Assembly (NCBI GenBank): GCA_963753385.1 | Contig: CAVWCC010000007.1 | Span: 248,001-312,000 of the forward strand | Source of the DNA: JALZKA01 sp963753385 | GTDB lineage: Bacteria; Actinomycetota; Thermoleophilia; Solirubrobacterales; 70-9 | Reading direction: 5' to 3' | Length of the DNA: 64,000 bases | The notes under the pieces: generated by a model | What the model was told of the DNA's origin: nothing | What the model saw: only the letters and a program-made list of their open reading frames with translations | The model's database searches: none | Shown here: positions 35,235-43,661 of the stretch, piece after piece | Numbering within the stretch: the stretch's first letter is position 1 | Layout of the letters: the number at the start of each line of letters is the position of its first letter | Program-made: the position numbers and the translations under genes

Positions 35235-37361
35235 CTACGGCGAGACGCCACCGCCGCCACCGTTGGTCCCGGGCCGCTCCCCGCCGCCGCCACCGGGATC
35301 ACCGCCGCCGGGGGTCGGGAGCGGCTCCTGGCCCGCGCCCGGGGCGTAGAGGTCGTCGGGGTAGCCGTCGGGCACCCCGTCGCCGTCGGTGTCGATCTGC
35401 TCATCGGGATCGGTCTCGTCGGTCCCGTTGGTCGTGGTTGACGTGGTGGCGTTGGGATCGACCGTGTACTCGCCAAAGCCCGCGGACAGGTTCGCCGGAT
35501 TCTCCGGTTCCGGGAAGTCGTCACAGGGCTCAGCCGCGGCCGCCGCCATGTAGTCGTACCAGATGGGCCCCGCGAGATCGAAGCTGTAGCCCGGCAGCGG
35601 AACGCGCGCGTCCGGGTTCCCGACCCAGACAGCGGTCGACACCTGCGGTGTGAAGCCGACGGTCCAGGCGTCGGACTGAAGCTCGGTGGTGCCCGTCTTG
35701 CCGGCGGCCGGACAGGGGATGTCGCAGCAGGTCAGCGTGCCGTACTCAAAGGTCCCGGTCATCACGTCGACCACCTCGAGCGCGACGCCGTCCTGGAGGA
35801 CCCGCTTGCCGGGCTCCTTGCTCGGCTCGTCGACCTCCCCGTCAGGGAACTCGACCCGGCTGATCGCGGTCGGCTCATGATGGACGCCGCCGTTGGCGAG
35901 CGTCGCGTAGGCGTTCGACATCTGCAGCACGGAGACGCCGCGCGTCAGGCCGCCCAGCACCTCCGCCGGGTACCCGCCGAGCTCCGCCGTGATGCCCATC
36001 TTCTTCGCGGTCTCGACCATCGCGTCGGCACCGATGTCGAGCACGAGCTGGGCGAAGACGGTGTTGATCGAATTCGCGGTTGCGCTCCGCAGGTTCATGG
36101 TCCCGCCGCCACCCGAGACCGTCCACGGTGGACAGCCGTCGCACGGCGTCAGCGTGATCGTGCTCGGGGCGGCGTAGTAGGTCGAGTCGGGGTCGATGCC
36201 CTGCTCGACGGCGGCGGTCAGCGCGAACGGCTTGAACGCCGACCCCGGCTGGCGCTCGCCCTGTGCGGCGAGGTTGAACTGATCCGTCTCGTAGTTGGTG
36301 GACGAGGCCATCGCCAGGATCTCACCGGTCTGCGTATCCGTCGAGACCAGCGCGGCTGCCGCCGAGCTGACCGGATGCGCGGCGATCGCCTCCCTGGCCA
36401 GGGTCTGGAGCTTGGGCTGGATCGTTGTGTGGATCTCGAGCCCGCCGAGCCTGACGGTGTCGGTCCCGTACTCCTCGATCAGCTCCTGCTGGACGTAGTC
36501 GAAGAGGTATGGCTCCTTGCGCTGGTCGTACCTCTCGCCGCGCTCAAGGCCCAGGTCATCGCTGACCATCTGCTGGTACTCGGCGGCGTCGATGTAGCCC
36601 TGCTCCTGCATCGCGTTCAGGACCAGGTTGCGGCGCTGGGTCGCCCGCTCGGGGTTGATGAACGGGTTGTACTGCGAGGGCGCCTGCGGCAGCCCGGCGA
36701 GCAGCGCGGACTCCTTGACCGAGAGGTCCGAGACGTGCTTGTTGAAGTAGACCTGCGAGGCGGCCTCGACGCCGACCGCGGTGTCGCCCGCGTTCGTGCC
36801 GTAGGTGGCAGTGTTCAGGTACTGCTCGAGGATCTGTCGCTTCGAGTAGCGATCCTCGTAGTCCATCGCCATCTTCGCCTCGTGGAGCTTGCGCTCGAGC
36901 GTGTCCTCCGGCTCCTTGATGTAGAGGTTGCGCACGAGCTGCTGGGTGATCGTCGAGGCTCCCTGCTCGATCTCACCCGCCTCGACGTTCTCGAATGCAG
37001 CGCGGGCGATCGCGCCATAGTCAACGCCGTCGTGCTCGTAGAAGTTCTCGTCCTCGATCGCGATCGTGGCGTTCTGGAGCGATTTCGGGATCTCCTTGAG
37101 GTCGACGCGCTCGCGGACGATCTCGGCGTCGATGAAGCCCAGAAGTTCGCCGGTCGAGTCGTAGACGACCGAGTTCTCGCCGCTGTCAAGCGGCTTCAGG
37201 GTGTCGATCGACGGGGCGTCGTCCATGATGCTGTAGACGTACCCGGCGCCGACGGCGGCGGCGATCCCGAGCACGCCCAGGACGACGCCGAGAGCCAGCA
37301 GGATCTTCTTGCCGACCGAGCCCCGCGAACCCGTGCGGCGATGTCGTGCTCGCGCTGACAT
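35235..37361 (-). CDS. Class A penicillin-binding protein with TSP3-like tail
   Basis: This bifunctional peptidoglycan synthase has about 708 residues: a basic cytoplasmic lead and membrane helix (about 15-45), a GT51 glycosyltransferase domain with EDENFYEHDGVD and ASTITQQL, and a transpeptidase with the Ser-x-x-Lys of GSAFKPF, the S-x-N in NSINT and the KTG of AGKTGTT. The end is unusual: a thrombospondin-type-3-like calcium repeat (DTDGDGVPDGYPDD) followed by a Gly/Pro-rich tail. ATG 37361 is preferred to the TTG nine bases upstream. thiL follows on the same strand. Confidence 0.93.
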   Translation of the reverse strand: MSARARHRRTGSRGSVGKKILLALGVVLGVLGIAAAVGAGYVYSIMDDAPSIDTLKPLDSGENSVVYDSTGELLGFIDAEIVRERVDLKEIPKSLQNATIAIEDENFYEHDGVDYGAIARAAFENVEAGEIEQGASTITQQLVRNLYIKEPEDTLERKLHEAKMAMDYEDRYSKRQILEQYLNTATYGTNAGDTAVGVEAASQVYFNKHVSDLSVKESALLAGLPQAPSQYNPFINPERATQRRNLVLNAMQEQGYIDAAEYQQMVSDDLGLERGERYDQRKEPYLFDYVQQELIEEYGTDTVRLGGLEIHTTIQPKLQTLAREAIAAHPVSSAAAALVSTDTQTGEILAMASSTNYETDQFNLAAQGERQPGSAFKPFALTAAVEQGIDPDSTYYAAPSTITLTPCDGCPPWTVSGGGGTMNLRSATANSINTVFAQLVLDIGADAMVETAKKMGITAELGGYPAEVLGGLTRGVSVLQMSNAYATLANGGVHHEPTAISRVEFPDGEVDEPSKEPGKRVLQDGVALEVVDVMTGTFEYGTLTCCDIPCPAAGKTGTTELQSDAWTVGFTPQVSTAVWVGNPDARVPLPGYSFDLAGPIWYDYMAAAAAEPCDDFPEPENPANLSAGFGEYTVDPNATTSTTTNGTDETDPDEQIDTDGDGVPDGYPDDLYAPGAGQEPLPTPGGGDPGGGGGERPGTNGGGGGVSP

Positions 37362-37397
37362 CCCCGACAAGGGTAACGAGGCGAATTCTTCGTCAGA

Positions 37398-38183
37398 TCA
37401 CCCTGCGTCGGCGCGGGCGAGGACTCCCGCCTCGAGCAGCAGCTGGTGCGCGCGCTCGCGCAGCGCCGCCTCCTCGCCCCCGGCCCGCGTGCGGTCCCGG
37501 CCGCCTGGGCCGTGGATCACGAGCTTGACCCCCTCGGGGGTGATCTCCTCGAGCTCGATACCGGTCGCCTCGAGCGGCGCCAGCGCGGTGCGCGCGGCCT
37601 TGACGTCGGCTCCCGGAGGCAGCCAGACCGCGGCGGCCGGCGGTGCCTGGCGATCGCCGGTCGAGTGGTTGAACACCGTCGAGGTGACCACGTGCTCGTT
37701 CGGGATGATCATCAGCCGCCCGTCGCCGGGGTCGATGTACGTGTAGGAGAGCGTCAGGTCGGCGACCCGCCCGGTGGTGTCGTCGATCGCGATCGTGTCG
37801 CCGATCCGAATCGGCTGCGTGAAGGCGAGGAGCAGCCCGGCGAGCGGGTTCGCCAGCACCTGCCGCGCCGCGAGGCCGAGCACGATCCCGAGCACGGCGC
37901 TGGAGGCGAGGAGGCCGGTCGCCAGCCTGTCGAGTTTCGTGAACTCGTTCAGCGCCAGGAAGCAGCCGATCAGGACGATCACGACGAAGACCAGCCGGCG
38001 TACGACGCGAAGCCGCGTCTTCGCCGCCCGCGAAACGCCGGTCTCCGTCACGCGGCCGGCGACGCGGCCAGCGTGGGCGAGGACGAAGCGGTCGACGACG
38101 TACGCGATCGCGAAGGTGATCGCCAGCGTGATCGCGGCCCCGATCACGTTGTCGTACTCCTGCCAGAAGGTCTGGTCCTCCAT
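37398..38183 (-). CDS. Small-conductance mechanosensitive channel (MscS family)
   Basis: This protein of about 261 residues has three membrane helices, the third carrying the Gly/Ala-rich pore pattern (ASSAVLGIVLGLAARQVLANP). The beta domain follows (IRIGDTIAIDDTTGRV, then IIPNEHVVTS). This matches MscS-type channels that open on hypo-osmotic shock. ATG 38183 gives MEDQTFWQEYDN. The C-terminal 90 residues are shorter than in large MscS relatives. It is divergent from the HAD gene, with 31 bases between starts. Confidence 0.88.
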   Translation of the reverse strand: MEDQTFWQEYDNVIGAAITLAITFAIAYVVDRFVLAHAGRVAGRVTETGVSRAAKTRLRVVRRLVFVVIVLIGCFLALNEFTKLDRLATGLLASSAVLGIVLGLAARQVLANPLAGLLLAFTQPIRIGDTIAIDDTTGRVADLTLSYTYIDPGDGRLMIIPNEHVVTSTVFNHSTGDRQAPPAAAVWLPPGADVKAARTALAPLEATGIELEEITPEGVKLVIHGPGGRDRTRAGGEEAALRERAHQLLLEAGVLARADAG

Positions 38184-38214
38184 AGGCCACGATCCTGTCA
38201 AGCTGCCGCGTCCG

Positions 38215-38865
38215 ATGGCAACTTCGTCGACCAAGGCCGTGTTTCTCGATGCGCTCGGGACCCTCGTCGAGCTCGAGCCGCCGTGGGTCCACCTCGCGGC
38301 CGGGCTGGGAGTCGAGCCGAGCGACGACCTCGCTCGGGCGGTCCGCAAGGAGATGGCCTACTACAAGGAGCACTCGCACGAGGGCCGAGACGAGACCTCC
38401 GTCGCCGCGCTGCGGGCGCGCTGCGCCGACATCCTCTCGTGGGAGCTCGATCGTGAGGTGCCGGTCGCCACGATGATGGCCTCGATCCGCTTCGAGCCGT
38501 TCCCCGACGCGGCGCCGGCGCTGGCCGATCTGCGGGCGCGCGGCATGCGGCTCGTCTGCGTCTCGAACTGGGACATCTCGCTGACTGAGGTTCTCGAGCG
38601 CTCGGGGCTCGTCGACCTGCTCGACGGTGTCGTCACCTCGGCGGGCTCGGGCTCGCGCAAGCCCGACCCGGTGATCTTCTCCCAGGCGCTGGAGATCGCC
38701 GGCTGCACCGCCGCCGAGGCGCTCCACGTCGGCGACACGCTGGAGGAGGACGTCGCCGGCGCCGACGCCGCGGGGATCAGGGCGCTCCTGCTCGACCGCG
38801 AGGGCGGCGGCGACATCTCCTCCCTGGCGGAGATCGCCGGGGCGCTGGCCCCATCGAAGGCGTGA
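38215..38865 (+). CDS. HAD-superfamily hydrolase
   Basis: This 216-residue HAD protein has motif I FLDALGTL (nucleophile Asp; the +2 Asp common in phosphatases is Leu here), motif II in VCVSNWD, Lys in GSRKPDPVIF, and motif IV GDTLEEDVAGADAAGI. The DALGTL variant is common in haloacid-dehalogenase-like members, so the reaction could be a dehalogenase or phosphatase type. A helical cap lies between motifs I and II. Its stop overlaps the next gene's GTG start (GTGA). Confidence 0.85.
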   Translation: MATSSTKAVFLDALGTLVELEPPWVHLAAGLGVEPSDDLARAVRKEMAYYKEHSHEGRDETSVAALRARCADILSWELDREVPVATMMASIRFEPFPDAAPALADLRARGMRLVCVSNWDISLTEVLERSGLVDLLDGVVTSAGSGSRKPDPVIFSQALEIAGCTAAEALHVGDTLEEDVAGADAAGIRALLLDREGGGDISSLAEIAGALAPSKA

Positions 38866-40076
38866 GCGAGCTCCCTCCCCCGAGGCCCGAGGACCGGCTC
38901 GACGCGCCCGCCGGCACCCCGGGCTGGGCCTCCGTCGGCCCACCGGGACCGGACGCCGAGCCGGAGTCCGCGAGCCTCGGGCGCCGGCTCCTGGCCGGCC
39001 TCGTGGATCTCGGGATCGGCTGGCTCCTGGTCGGGATCGCCGTCTACGCGGCCGTTCCCGAAATCGAGAACGAGACGCTCACCTCCCAGCAGGAAGAGTC
39101 GGTCGGGATCACGGGGCTGATCGCGATCAGCGTCTGGTTCAACTACCTGGTCTTTGCGGAGTGGCGGTACGGGCAGACGATCGGCAAGGCGGCGCTCGGG
39201 ATCGAGGTGCTGCGCCTCGACGGGAGCAAGCTGAGCTGGAACGCGGCGCTGGTTCGAAACCTGCTCCTGCTGCCGGACCTGATCGCGATCTTCTTCACCG
39301 TCCCGACGTCCGAGCACCGGCAGCGCCTCGGCGACCGCGCCGCGAAGACCGTGGTCATGCGCTCACGCCCACCGGAGCCGCTCGGGGCGCCTCCAGCGGC
39401 CGCCCCCAACGCGAGCGCGGCCTGGGGCACGGCGCGAGTCCTTGCCGGGCTCGCCCTGCTGCTCGTCATCACCGTCCTCGCCGCAGCGATCGCCTCGGCG
39501 TTCGACCCGGACCTCGAAACCCTGGGCGCGGTGCTGGTGCTGCAGGGCTTGCTCGCCGCGGCGATGGTCTATGTCCCTTTCCAGGTCGCAAGCGAGGACG
39601 GCTTCGCTCGGCCGGCGGCACTCGGGCTCGGGCCCTCGCTCCGGGCGCCGGTGTCGACCGCGGTGCTGGGCTACCTGGCCTACCTCGCCTGCGCGATCGT
39701 GATCTCCGCCCTGTTCTCCCCGGAGCAGGAGGACATCACGCGCGAGCTGGGCGTCGACGAGGGGGTGCTCGGCGCGATCGCGGCGTTCGTCCTGATCGTC
39801 ATCGCGGCCCCGGTTGCCGAGGAGATCTTCTTCCGCGGCTTCATGTTCGCCGGGATCCGCTCGCACGGCTCGTTCGCGATCGCCGCGCTCGTCTCCTCCG
39901 GCGTCTGGGGCCTGTTCCACTTCACGGGCGAGGGGAGCTGGCCGGTGGTGCTGCAGCTCTCGCTCTTCGGGGTGATCCTCTGCGTGGTCTACGAGCGCAC
40001 CGGGTCGATCCGGCCGGCGATCGCCCTGCACATGCTGAACAACGCCATCGCCTTCGCCGTCCTGACGGCGGGGTGA
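38862..40076 (+). CDS. RDD-domain and CPBP intramembrane protease fusion
   Basis: This 404-residue membrane protein has two known modules. Residues about 35-165 are an RDD domain (RLLAGLVDLGIGWLLVG, then QTIGKAALGIEVLRLDG), often found in transport or envelope proteins. Residues about 190-404 are a CPBP (Abi/CAAX protease-like) domain with the metal motifs EEIFFRG, FHFTG and HMLNN. Glu-Glu, His and His/Asn could form an intramembrane metalloprotease site. The start GTG overlaps the HAD stop. The substrate is unknown. Confidence 0.85.
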   Translation: MSELPPPRPEDRLDAPAGTPGWASVGPPGPDAEPESASLGRRLLAGLVDLGIGWLLVGIAVYAAVPEIENETLTSQQEESVGITGLIAISVWFNYLVFAEWRYGQTIGKAALGIEVLRLDGSKLSWNAALVRNLLLLPDLIAIFFTVPTSEHRQRLGDRAAKTVVMRSRPPEPLGAPPAAAPNASAAWGTARVLAGLALLLVITVLAAAIASAFDPDLETLGAVLVLQGLLAAAMVYVPFQVASEDGFARPAALGLGPSLRAPVSTAVLGYLAYLACAIVISALFSPEQEDITRELGVDEGVLGAIAAFVLIVIAAPVAEEIFFRGFMFAGIRSHGSFAIAALVSSGVWGLFHFTGEGSWPVVLQLSLFGVILCVVYERTGSIRPAIALHMLNNAIAFAVLTAG

Positions 40077-40093
40077 ACGGCATACGCGTCTGG

Positions 40094-40099
40094 CACAAT
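40094..40099 (+). promoter_or_regulatory. Candidate -10 element for a leaderless transcript
   Basis: The hexamer CACAAT lies 8 bases before the ATG at 40108, the distance expected when transcription starts at the start codon. No ribosome site is visible. No clear -35 match is seen. Confidence 0.35.
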
Positions 40100-40107
40100 T
40101 GCGCGCG

Positions 40108-41115
40108 ATGGAGGTTCGCCGCATCCTCGGGGGGATCGTCTTGCTGGGGCTGTTCGCCGCGCCGACGGCGCTCGCCCAGGCGCCCGAGGCCGAGGGGCTG
40201 CCCGGATTGGACGCAACCGCCGAGCGCGGCCCGGCGCCCGAGAAGGCGAAGCTCAGGCTGCGGCTCAAGAGCGCCCACGGCGGCAGCGTCCGCGTTGGCG
40301 ACCGCTTCACGGTCGCCGGCACGGTCGGGCCGTTCGTCAAGGACCAAGAGGTCGTCGTGCTGTTCAAGCGCTACGGCGAGACCACCCGTCGCCTGCGGCT
40401 TCCGGTGAAGCGCGGCGGCAAGGATGGCAACATCGGCACGTTCGAGCAGGTGAGCCCGCGCCTGATCAAGCCCGGCGATTACAAGGCCCAGGTCCAGAAG
40501 CTGGAGACGCCCGAGCAGGAGGGCGCGCATGGTACGACCGGGAGCGTCGGGGTCGACTACCCCGACCTCGACCCGGGCGACAACAGCAAGGCCGTGAAGC
40601 TCTTCAACAAGCTGCTCGCGAAGAAGGGCTACTACACGGACCGCGGCCGGGGCTACGGCAGCGGCACGGCCCGGGCGGTACTGGCCTTCCGCAAGGTGAA
40701 CAACATGGAGCGGACGATGAACGCGACGTCCGGCATCTTCCAGAAGCTCGCCGCCGGCAAGGGCGGCTTCAAGCTCAAGTGGCCCGCGGGCGGCAAGCAC
40801 GTCGAGGCCGACCTCTCGCGCCAGGTGATGGTGCTCGCCAAGGGCGGCAAGGCGCAGCACATCTTCCACATCTCGTCCGGCACGGCGGCGACCCCGACGG
40901 TCAGCGGCAAGTTCCCCGTCTACCGCTTCGACGCGGGCTACAACAGCAAGGGCATGTACTACTCCGTGTACTTCCACGGCGGCTACGCCACCCATGGTTA
41001 CGCCTCCGTCCCGACCTACCCCGCGAGCCACGGGTGCCTTCGCAACCCGATTCCCGATTCGATCTTCATCTACAACTGGCTCGACTACGGGGACGTCTTC
41101 TACGTCTACGGCTGA
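40108..41115 (+). CDS. L,D-transpeptidase (YkuD domain) with peptidoglycan-binding region
   Basis: This secreted enzyme of about 335 residues has a signal peptide (to about residue 22, ALAQA), a beta-rich linker domain, a peptidoglycan-binding-like helical region (AVKLFNKLLAKKGYY) and a YkuD domain. The active-site HG lies in ATHGYASVP and the SHGCLRN motif carries the catalytic Cys. It would form 3-3 crosslinks in peptidoglycan or attach proteins to it. ATG 40108 is preferred to TTG 40099. pyrE follows after 7 bases. Confidence 0.9.
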   Translation: MEVRRILGGIVLLGLFAAPTALAQAPEAEGLPGLDATAERGPAPEKAKLRLRLKSAHGGSVRVGDRFTVAGTVGPFVKDQEVVVLFKRYGETTRRLRLPVKRGGKDGNIGTFEQVSPRLIKPGDYKAQVQKLETPEQEGAHGTTGSVGVDYPDLDPGDNSKAVKLFNKLLAKKGYYTDRGRGYGSGTARAVLAFRKVNNMERTMNATSGIFQKLAAGKGGFKLKWPAGGKHVEADLSRQVMVLAKGGKAQHIFHISSGTAATPTVSGKFPVYRFDAGYNSKGMYYSVYFHGGYATHGYASVPTYPASHGCLRNPIPDSIFIYNWLDYGDVFYVYG

Positions 41116-41122
41116 GTCCCGG

Positions 41123-41689
41123 GTGAGCGCCGACCTCGACGCAGCGCGCGCGACGCTGGTCACCGAGCTCCGCGAGCACGCGCTGATCGTCGGCGACGTC
41201 ACGCTCTCGAGTGGCCAGACCGCCCACTACTACGTCGACGCCCGCCGTGCCCTGATGCGCCCCGCCGGGTTCCGCGCCGCCGGCGAGCTGATCGCCGCGG
41301 CCGCCACCGACGCTGGCGCGAGCGCCGTCGGGGGCCCGGTGATGGCTGCGATCCCGCTGGCCTGCGCCGCGATCGCCGTGCCCCGTGGGGAGGGGCTCGT
41401 GGGCTTCTTCGTGCGCAAGGAGCGCAAGCAGCACGGCCTGCAACGCTGGGTCGAGGGGCCGGTCGAGCCCGGCGCCAAGGTGCTGGTTGTCGAGGACACG
41501 GTGACCACGGGCGGCTCGACCGTTGGCGCGATCGAGCGAATCCGCTCCGAGGGCCTCGAGATCGTCGCCGCCCTCTGCGTGGTCGACCGCCTCGCGGGCG
41601 GCGGCGACGCGATCGCGGCCGCCGCAGAAGCGCCATTCGAGGCGCTCACGACGATCGACGACGTCTACCCGGACCGCCCGGACCGCTAG
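41123..41689 (+). CDS. pyrE: Orotate phosphoribosyltransferase
   Basis: This 188-residue enzyme joins orotate to PRPP to give OMP in pyrimidine synthesis. It has the PRPP-binding motif VLVVEDTVTTGGST, the flexible catalytic-loop lysines in VRKERKQHG, and SSGQTAHYYVDAR near the N-terminus. The start is GTG 41123. It follows the L,D-transpeptidase gene by 7 bases and is convergent with the lipoprotein gene, with one base between them. Confidence 0.93.
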   Translation: MSADLDAARATLVTELREHALIVGDVTLSSGQTAHYYVDARRALMRPAGFRAAGELIAAAATDAGASAVGGPVMAAIPLACAAIAVPRGEGLVGFFVRKERKQHGLQRWVEGPVEPGAKVLVVEDTVTTGGSTVGAIERIRSEGLEIVAALCVVDRLAGGGDAIAAAAEAPFEALTTIDDVYPDRPDR

Positions 41690-41690
41690 C

Positions 41691-42290
41691 TCAGTCGACC
41701 GGGCGGGTGCGAAGGGTGCGCAGCGACTCGAGCGCCTGCCGCACCTCGGCCGTCGCCTTCTCCTTCGCGTTCTCGGCGACCACGGCCGTGACGACGGTCG
41801 TGCCATCGCGCTCGAGGACGATCACCCGCAGGTTCTGCCGGACCCCGCCCTTCGCCGAGACGCCCTGGCCCTCGACCTGGAATGCGGCGTAGCGGTGCTT
41901 GAAAGGCCTGGGCTCGGAGGGATCGAGCTTCCCGCTGTAGCCCTCGAGGGCCGAGAACGTCTGGGCCGCGAGCGTCTTCGGGTCCGCGGCCAGCGCCTCG
42001 TCGGAGCGATCGGCCGACACGCTCATGACCACCAGCTTGTCGGGCGCGATCAGGAACGTCGCGACGCCCTTCCTGGTCGCCTTCCAGCCGGGCGGGCGCC
42101 CGAGCGCGAGGCCGTTGACGCGGCTCACGCGTGGCTCGAACCCCCGCGGGAGCTTGGGCAGCTTGTCGATAGTCTCGACCTGGCGCTGAACCTCCCGAGG
42201 CTGCGGCTCATCGTCCGAGCCACACGCGACGAAGGCGACCGAGACGAGGACGGCCACGGCCGCCTGCGGCGCACGGAGCGTCGGCGTCAT
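41691..42290 (-). CDS. Lipoprotein of unknown function
   Basis: This 199-residue lipoprotein starts at ATG 42290 with a signal segment ending VAFVACGSDDEP (lipobox Cys22). The mature part has beta-strand patterns (LALGRPPGWKATRKGVATFL, VVMSVSADRS, and LRVIVLERDGTTVVTAVV). I do not recognise the family. It could be a lipid- or metal-binding envelope protein, but that is not shown. Upstream is a 634-base region without a convincing gene. Confidence 0.68.
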   Translation of the reverse strand: MTPTLRAPQAAVAVLVSVAFVACGSDDEPQPREVQRQVETIDKLPKLPRGFEPRVSRVNGLALGRPPGWKATRKGVATFLIAPDKLVVMSVSADRSDEALAADPKTLAAQTFSALEGYSGKLDPSEPRPFKHRYAAFQVEGQGVSAKGGVRQNLRVIVLERDGTTVVTAVVAENAKEKATAEVRQALESLRTLRTRPVD

Positions 42291-42924
42291 GAGCGCCCTG
42301 ACCAGGATACGAACGGGGCTAGTTCCGGACAAACCCGCCCGAGTGCACCCTGATCTACCCGTTTCGTACCTCTCCGGTGGCATCGCCGGCTCCGTTTAGC
42401 CAGTTGTATCCCCTTCGCATGGAATGGCGCGCGGAAAGCGGCGCTTCGTCCGGCTTTCGTGCGGGGAGCGCCCCTAGAGGGCACGCTCGGCGAAAGCCGA
42501 CGGCTTCGGGGTCATCCCCTCGACGGTCGACCGAGCAGGCGGGTAGTAACCAGGCTCCAGCGGCGTCTCCTCCGCGGTTCGCGGGGCGCCGCCGGACTCG
42601 TGCCGGAACTCGAGGATGAGCGGGGCGGATACGCGCCTGCGGCGTGGACGATCGCTGTCAATGGACCGGATTGCATCTCCACCGTTGTCGGCACCCTTCA
42701 TTGCGTCCTTTAGTCGAGTGCGGGCGTCTGGCCGCTTAGGACGGGAAGCGTTAGCGGTCCTCGAAAGCCGCCGGGGGCTCAATCGAGCTCGCGGCTACCG
42801 GTCTCCCAACGGGCCGCTACCTAGAAGTGAGTATTGACATGGCCACTCAGCGACGGAGGATGGACAGCGTGGCGCTTGGTGCGAGGCCAGGCGCAGATCC
42901 AAGGGGGGACAAGGAGGATCAGAC
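42291..42924. other. 634-base region without a convincing gene
   Basis: Both strands contain short open frames, but none has a recognisable protein pattern or good start. The region has several short inverted repeats (for example around 42440-42480), and base composition looks less GC-rich than its neighbours. A TTGACA at 42834-42839 and an AAGGAGG shortly before the ATG at 42925 point to a promoter and ribosome site for the next gene. I see no riboswitch or known RNA that I can name. Confidence 0.4.
42834..42862 (+). promoter_or_regulatory. Possible promoter of the secreted protein at 42925
   Basis: A perfect TTGACA -35 hexamer lies at 42834-42839. Seventeen bases further is AGGATG, a poor -10. 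The distance to the ATG leaves a leader of about 55 bases with a good ribosome site. Confidence 0.3.
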
Positions 42925-43380
42925 ATGCGACGGATCGCGATTCTCGCGGCGGCGCTGACCTCGATCGGAGCGGTGCTCATCCTGGCCGCGCCGGCCCAGG
43001 CCCACGTGCCGTTCTGCAAGGAGACGGTGAACCCTCACGGGCAGACCGTGCCGCCCGCCGGGTCCACCACGTTGCCCGGCCCAAATGGCGGCATCAACGA
43101 TGACGGCTTCTACAAGGTCGGAACCGATTCGGGCACGGCTGTGACGCTGATGGACACGGACGGCAACGTGTTCGTCGGGCCTGTTTCTGGGCTGTTTCCG
43201 AGCGGAACCAAGGTGAAGTACACCGAGGCCAACGGTGCCGAGCCGAGCGTGAAGAAGATCGGCAGCGACAACGGCCAAGCCGGTGCGATCGCCTTCCACA
43301 TCACAGGAACCGGCGACCTCGTGGTCGTCTCCCGGGAGGGCAGTTCGGTGACCTGCCCGGTCCCGCCTCCACCGAAGTAG
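42925..43380 (+). CDS. Small secreted protein
   Basis: This 151-residue protein has a clear signal peptide (MRRIAILAAAL, more hydrophobic residues, then AAPAQAHVPF). The mature domain has two cysteines (near the N-terminus in PFCKE and near the end in VTCPV) that may form one disulfide. It ends PVPPPPK. A strong ribosome site (AAGGAGG) precedes the ATG, suggesting high expression. No domain is recognised. A GC-rich hairpin follows the stop by about 20 bases. Confidence 0.7.
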   Translation: MRRIAILAAALTSIGAVLILAAPAQAHVPFCKETVNPHGQTVPPAGSTTLPGPNGGINDDGFYKVGTDSGTAVTLMDTDGNVFVGPVSGLFPSGTKVKYTEANGAEPSVKKIGSDNGQAGAIAFHITGTGDLVVVSREGSSVTCPVPPPPK

Positions 43381-43400
43381 GCGAACGAGCGGATCAGGAG

Positions 43401-43425
43401 CGGCCGGCCCGGCATCGGCCGGCCG
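43401..43425. terminator. GC-rich hairpin after the secreted-protein gene
   Basis: CGGCCGGC and GCCGGCCG form an 8-bp stem around a 9-base loop. It lies between the convergent gene end at 43380 and the minus-strand tRNA at 43457-43530, so it could stop transcripts from either side. There is no U-tract, so termination is only suggested. Confidence 0.4.
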
Positions 43426-43456
43426 CCCCGCTAACAAAGCGCCTGCAAACGCCGAA

Positions 43457-43530
<74 letters not shown>

Positions 43531-43621
43531 CGGGTGCCAGTTTGACGGAGAGGTCCTCGGTTGTGGGAACTCCACCCGGCGCCGAGCGGCAAGGCGCCTG
43601 CGAGCCAGTTCCGCTGTTACG

Positions 43622-43637
43622 ATATATCGTGATATAT
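43622..43637. promoter_or_regulatory. PadR-type operator palindrome
   Basis: ATATATC-GT-GATATAT is a perfect 16-bp inverted repeat, strikingly AT-rich in this GC-rich sequence. It ends 24 bases before the ATG of the padR-like gene. AT-rich ATATC/GATAT repeats are typical PadR-family targets, so self-repression is likely. Confidence 0.7.
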
Positions 43638-43661
43638 GGTGATCCATCGAAAGGACAACAA

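Noticed and set aside
42474..42782. 102-codon minus-strand frame in the gene-poor region
   Set aside because: No recognisable pattern, no good ribosome site, and other frames of similar length overlap it.
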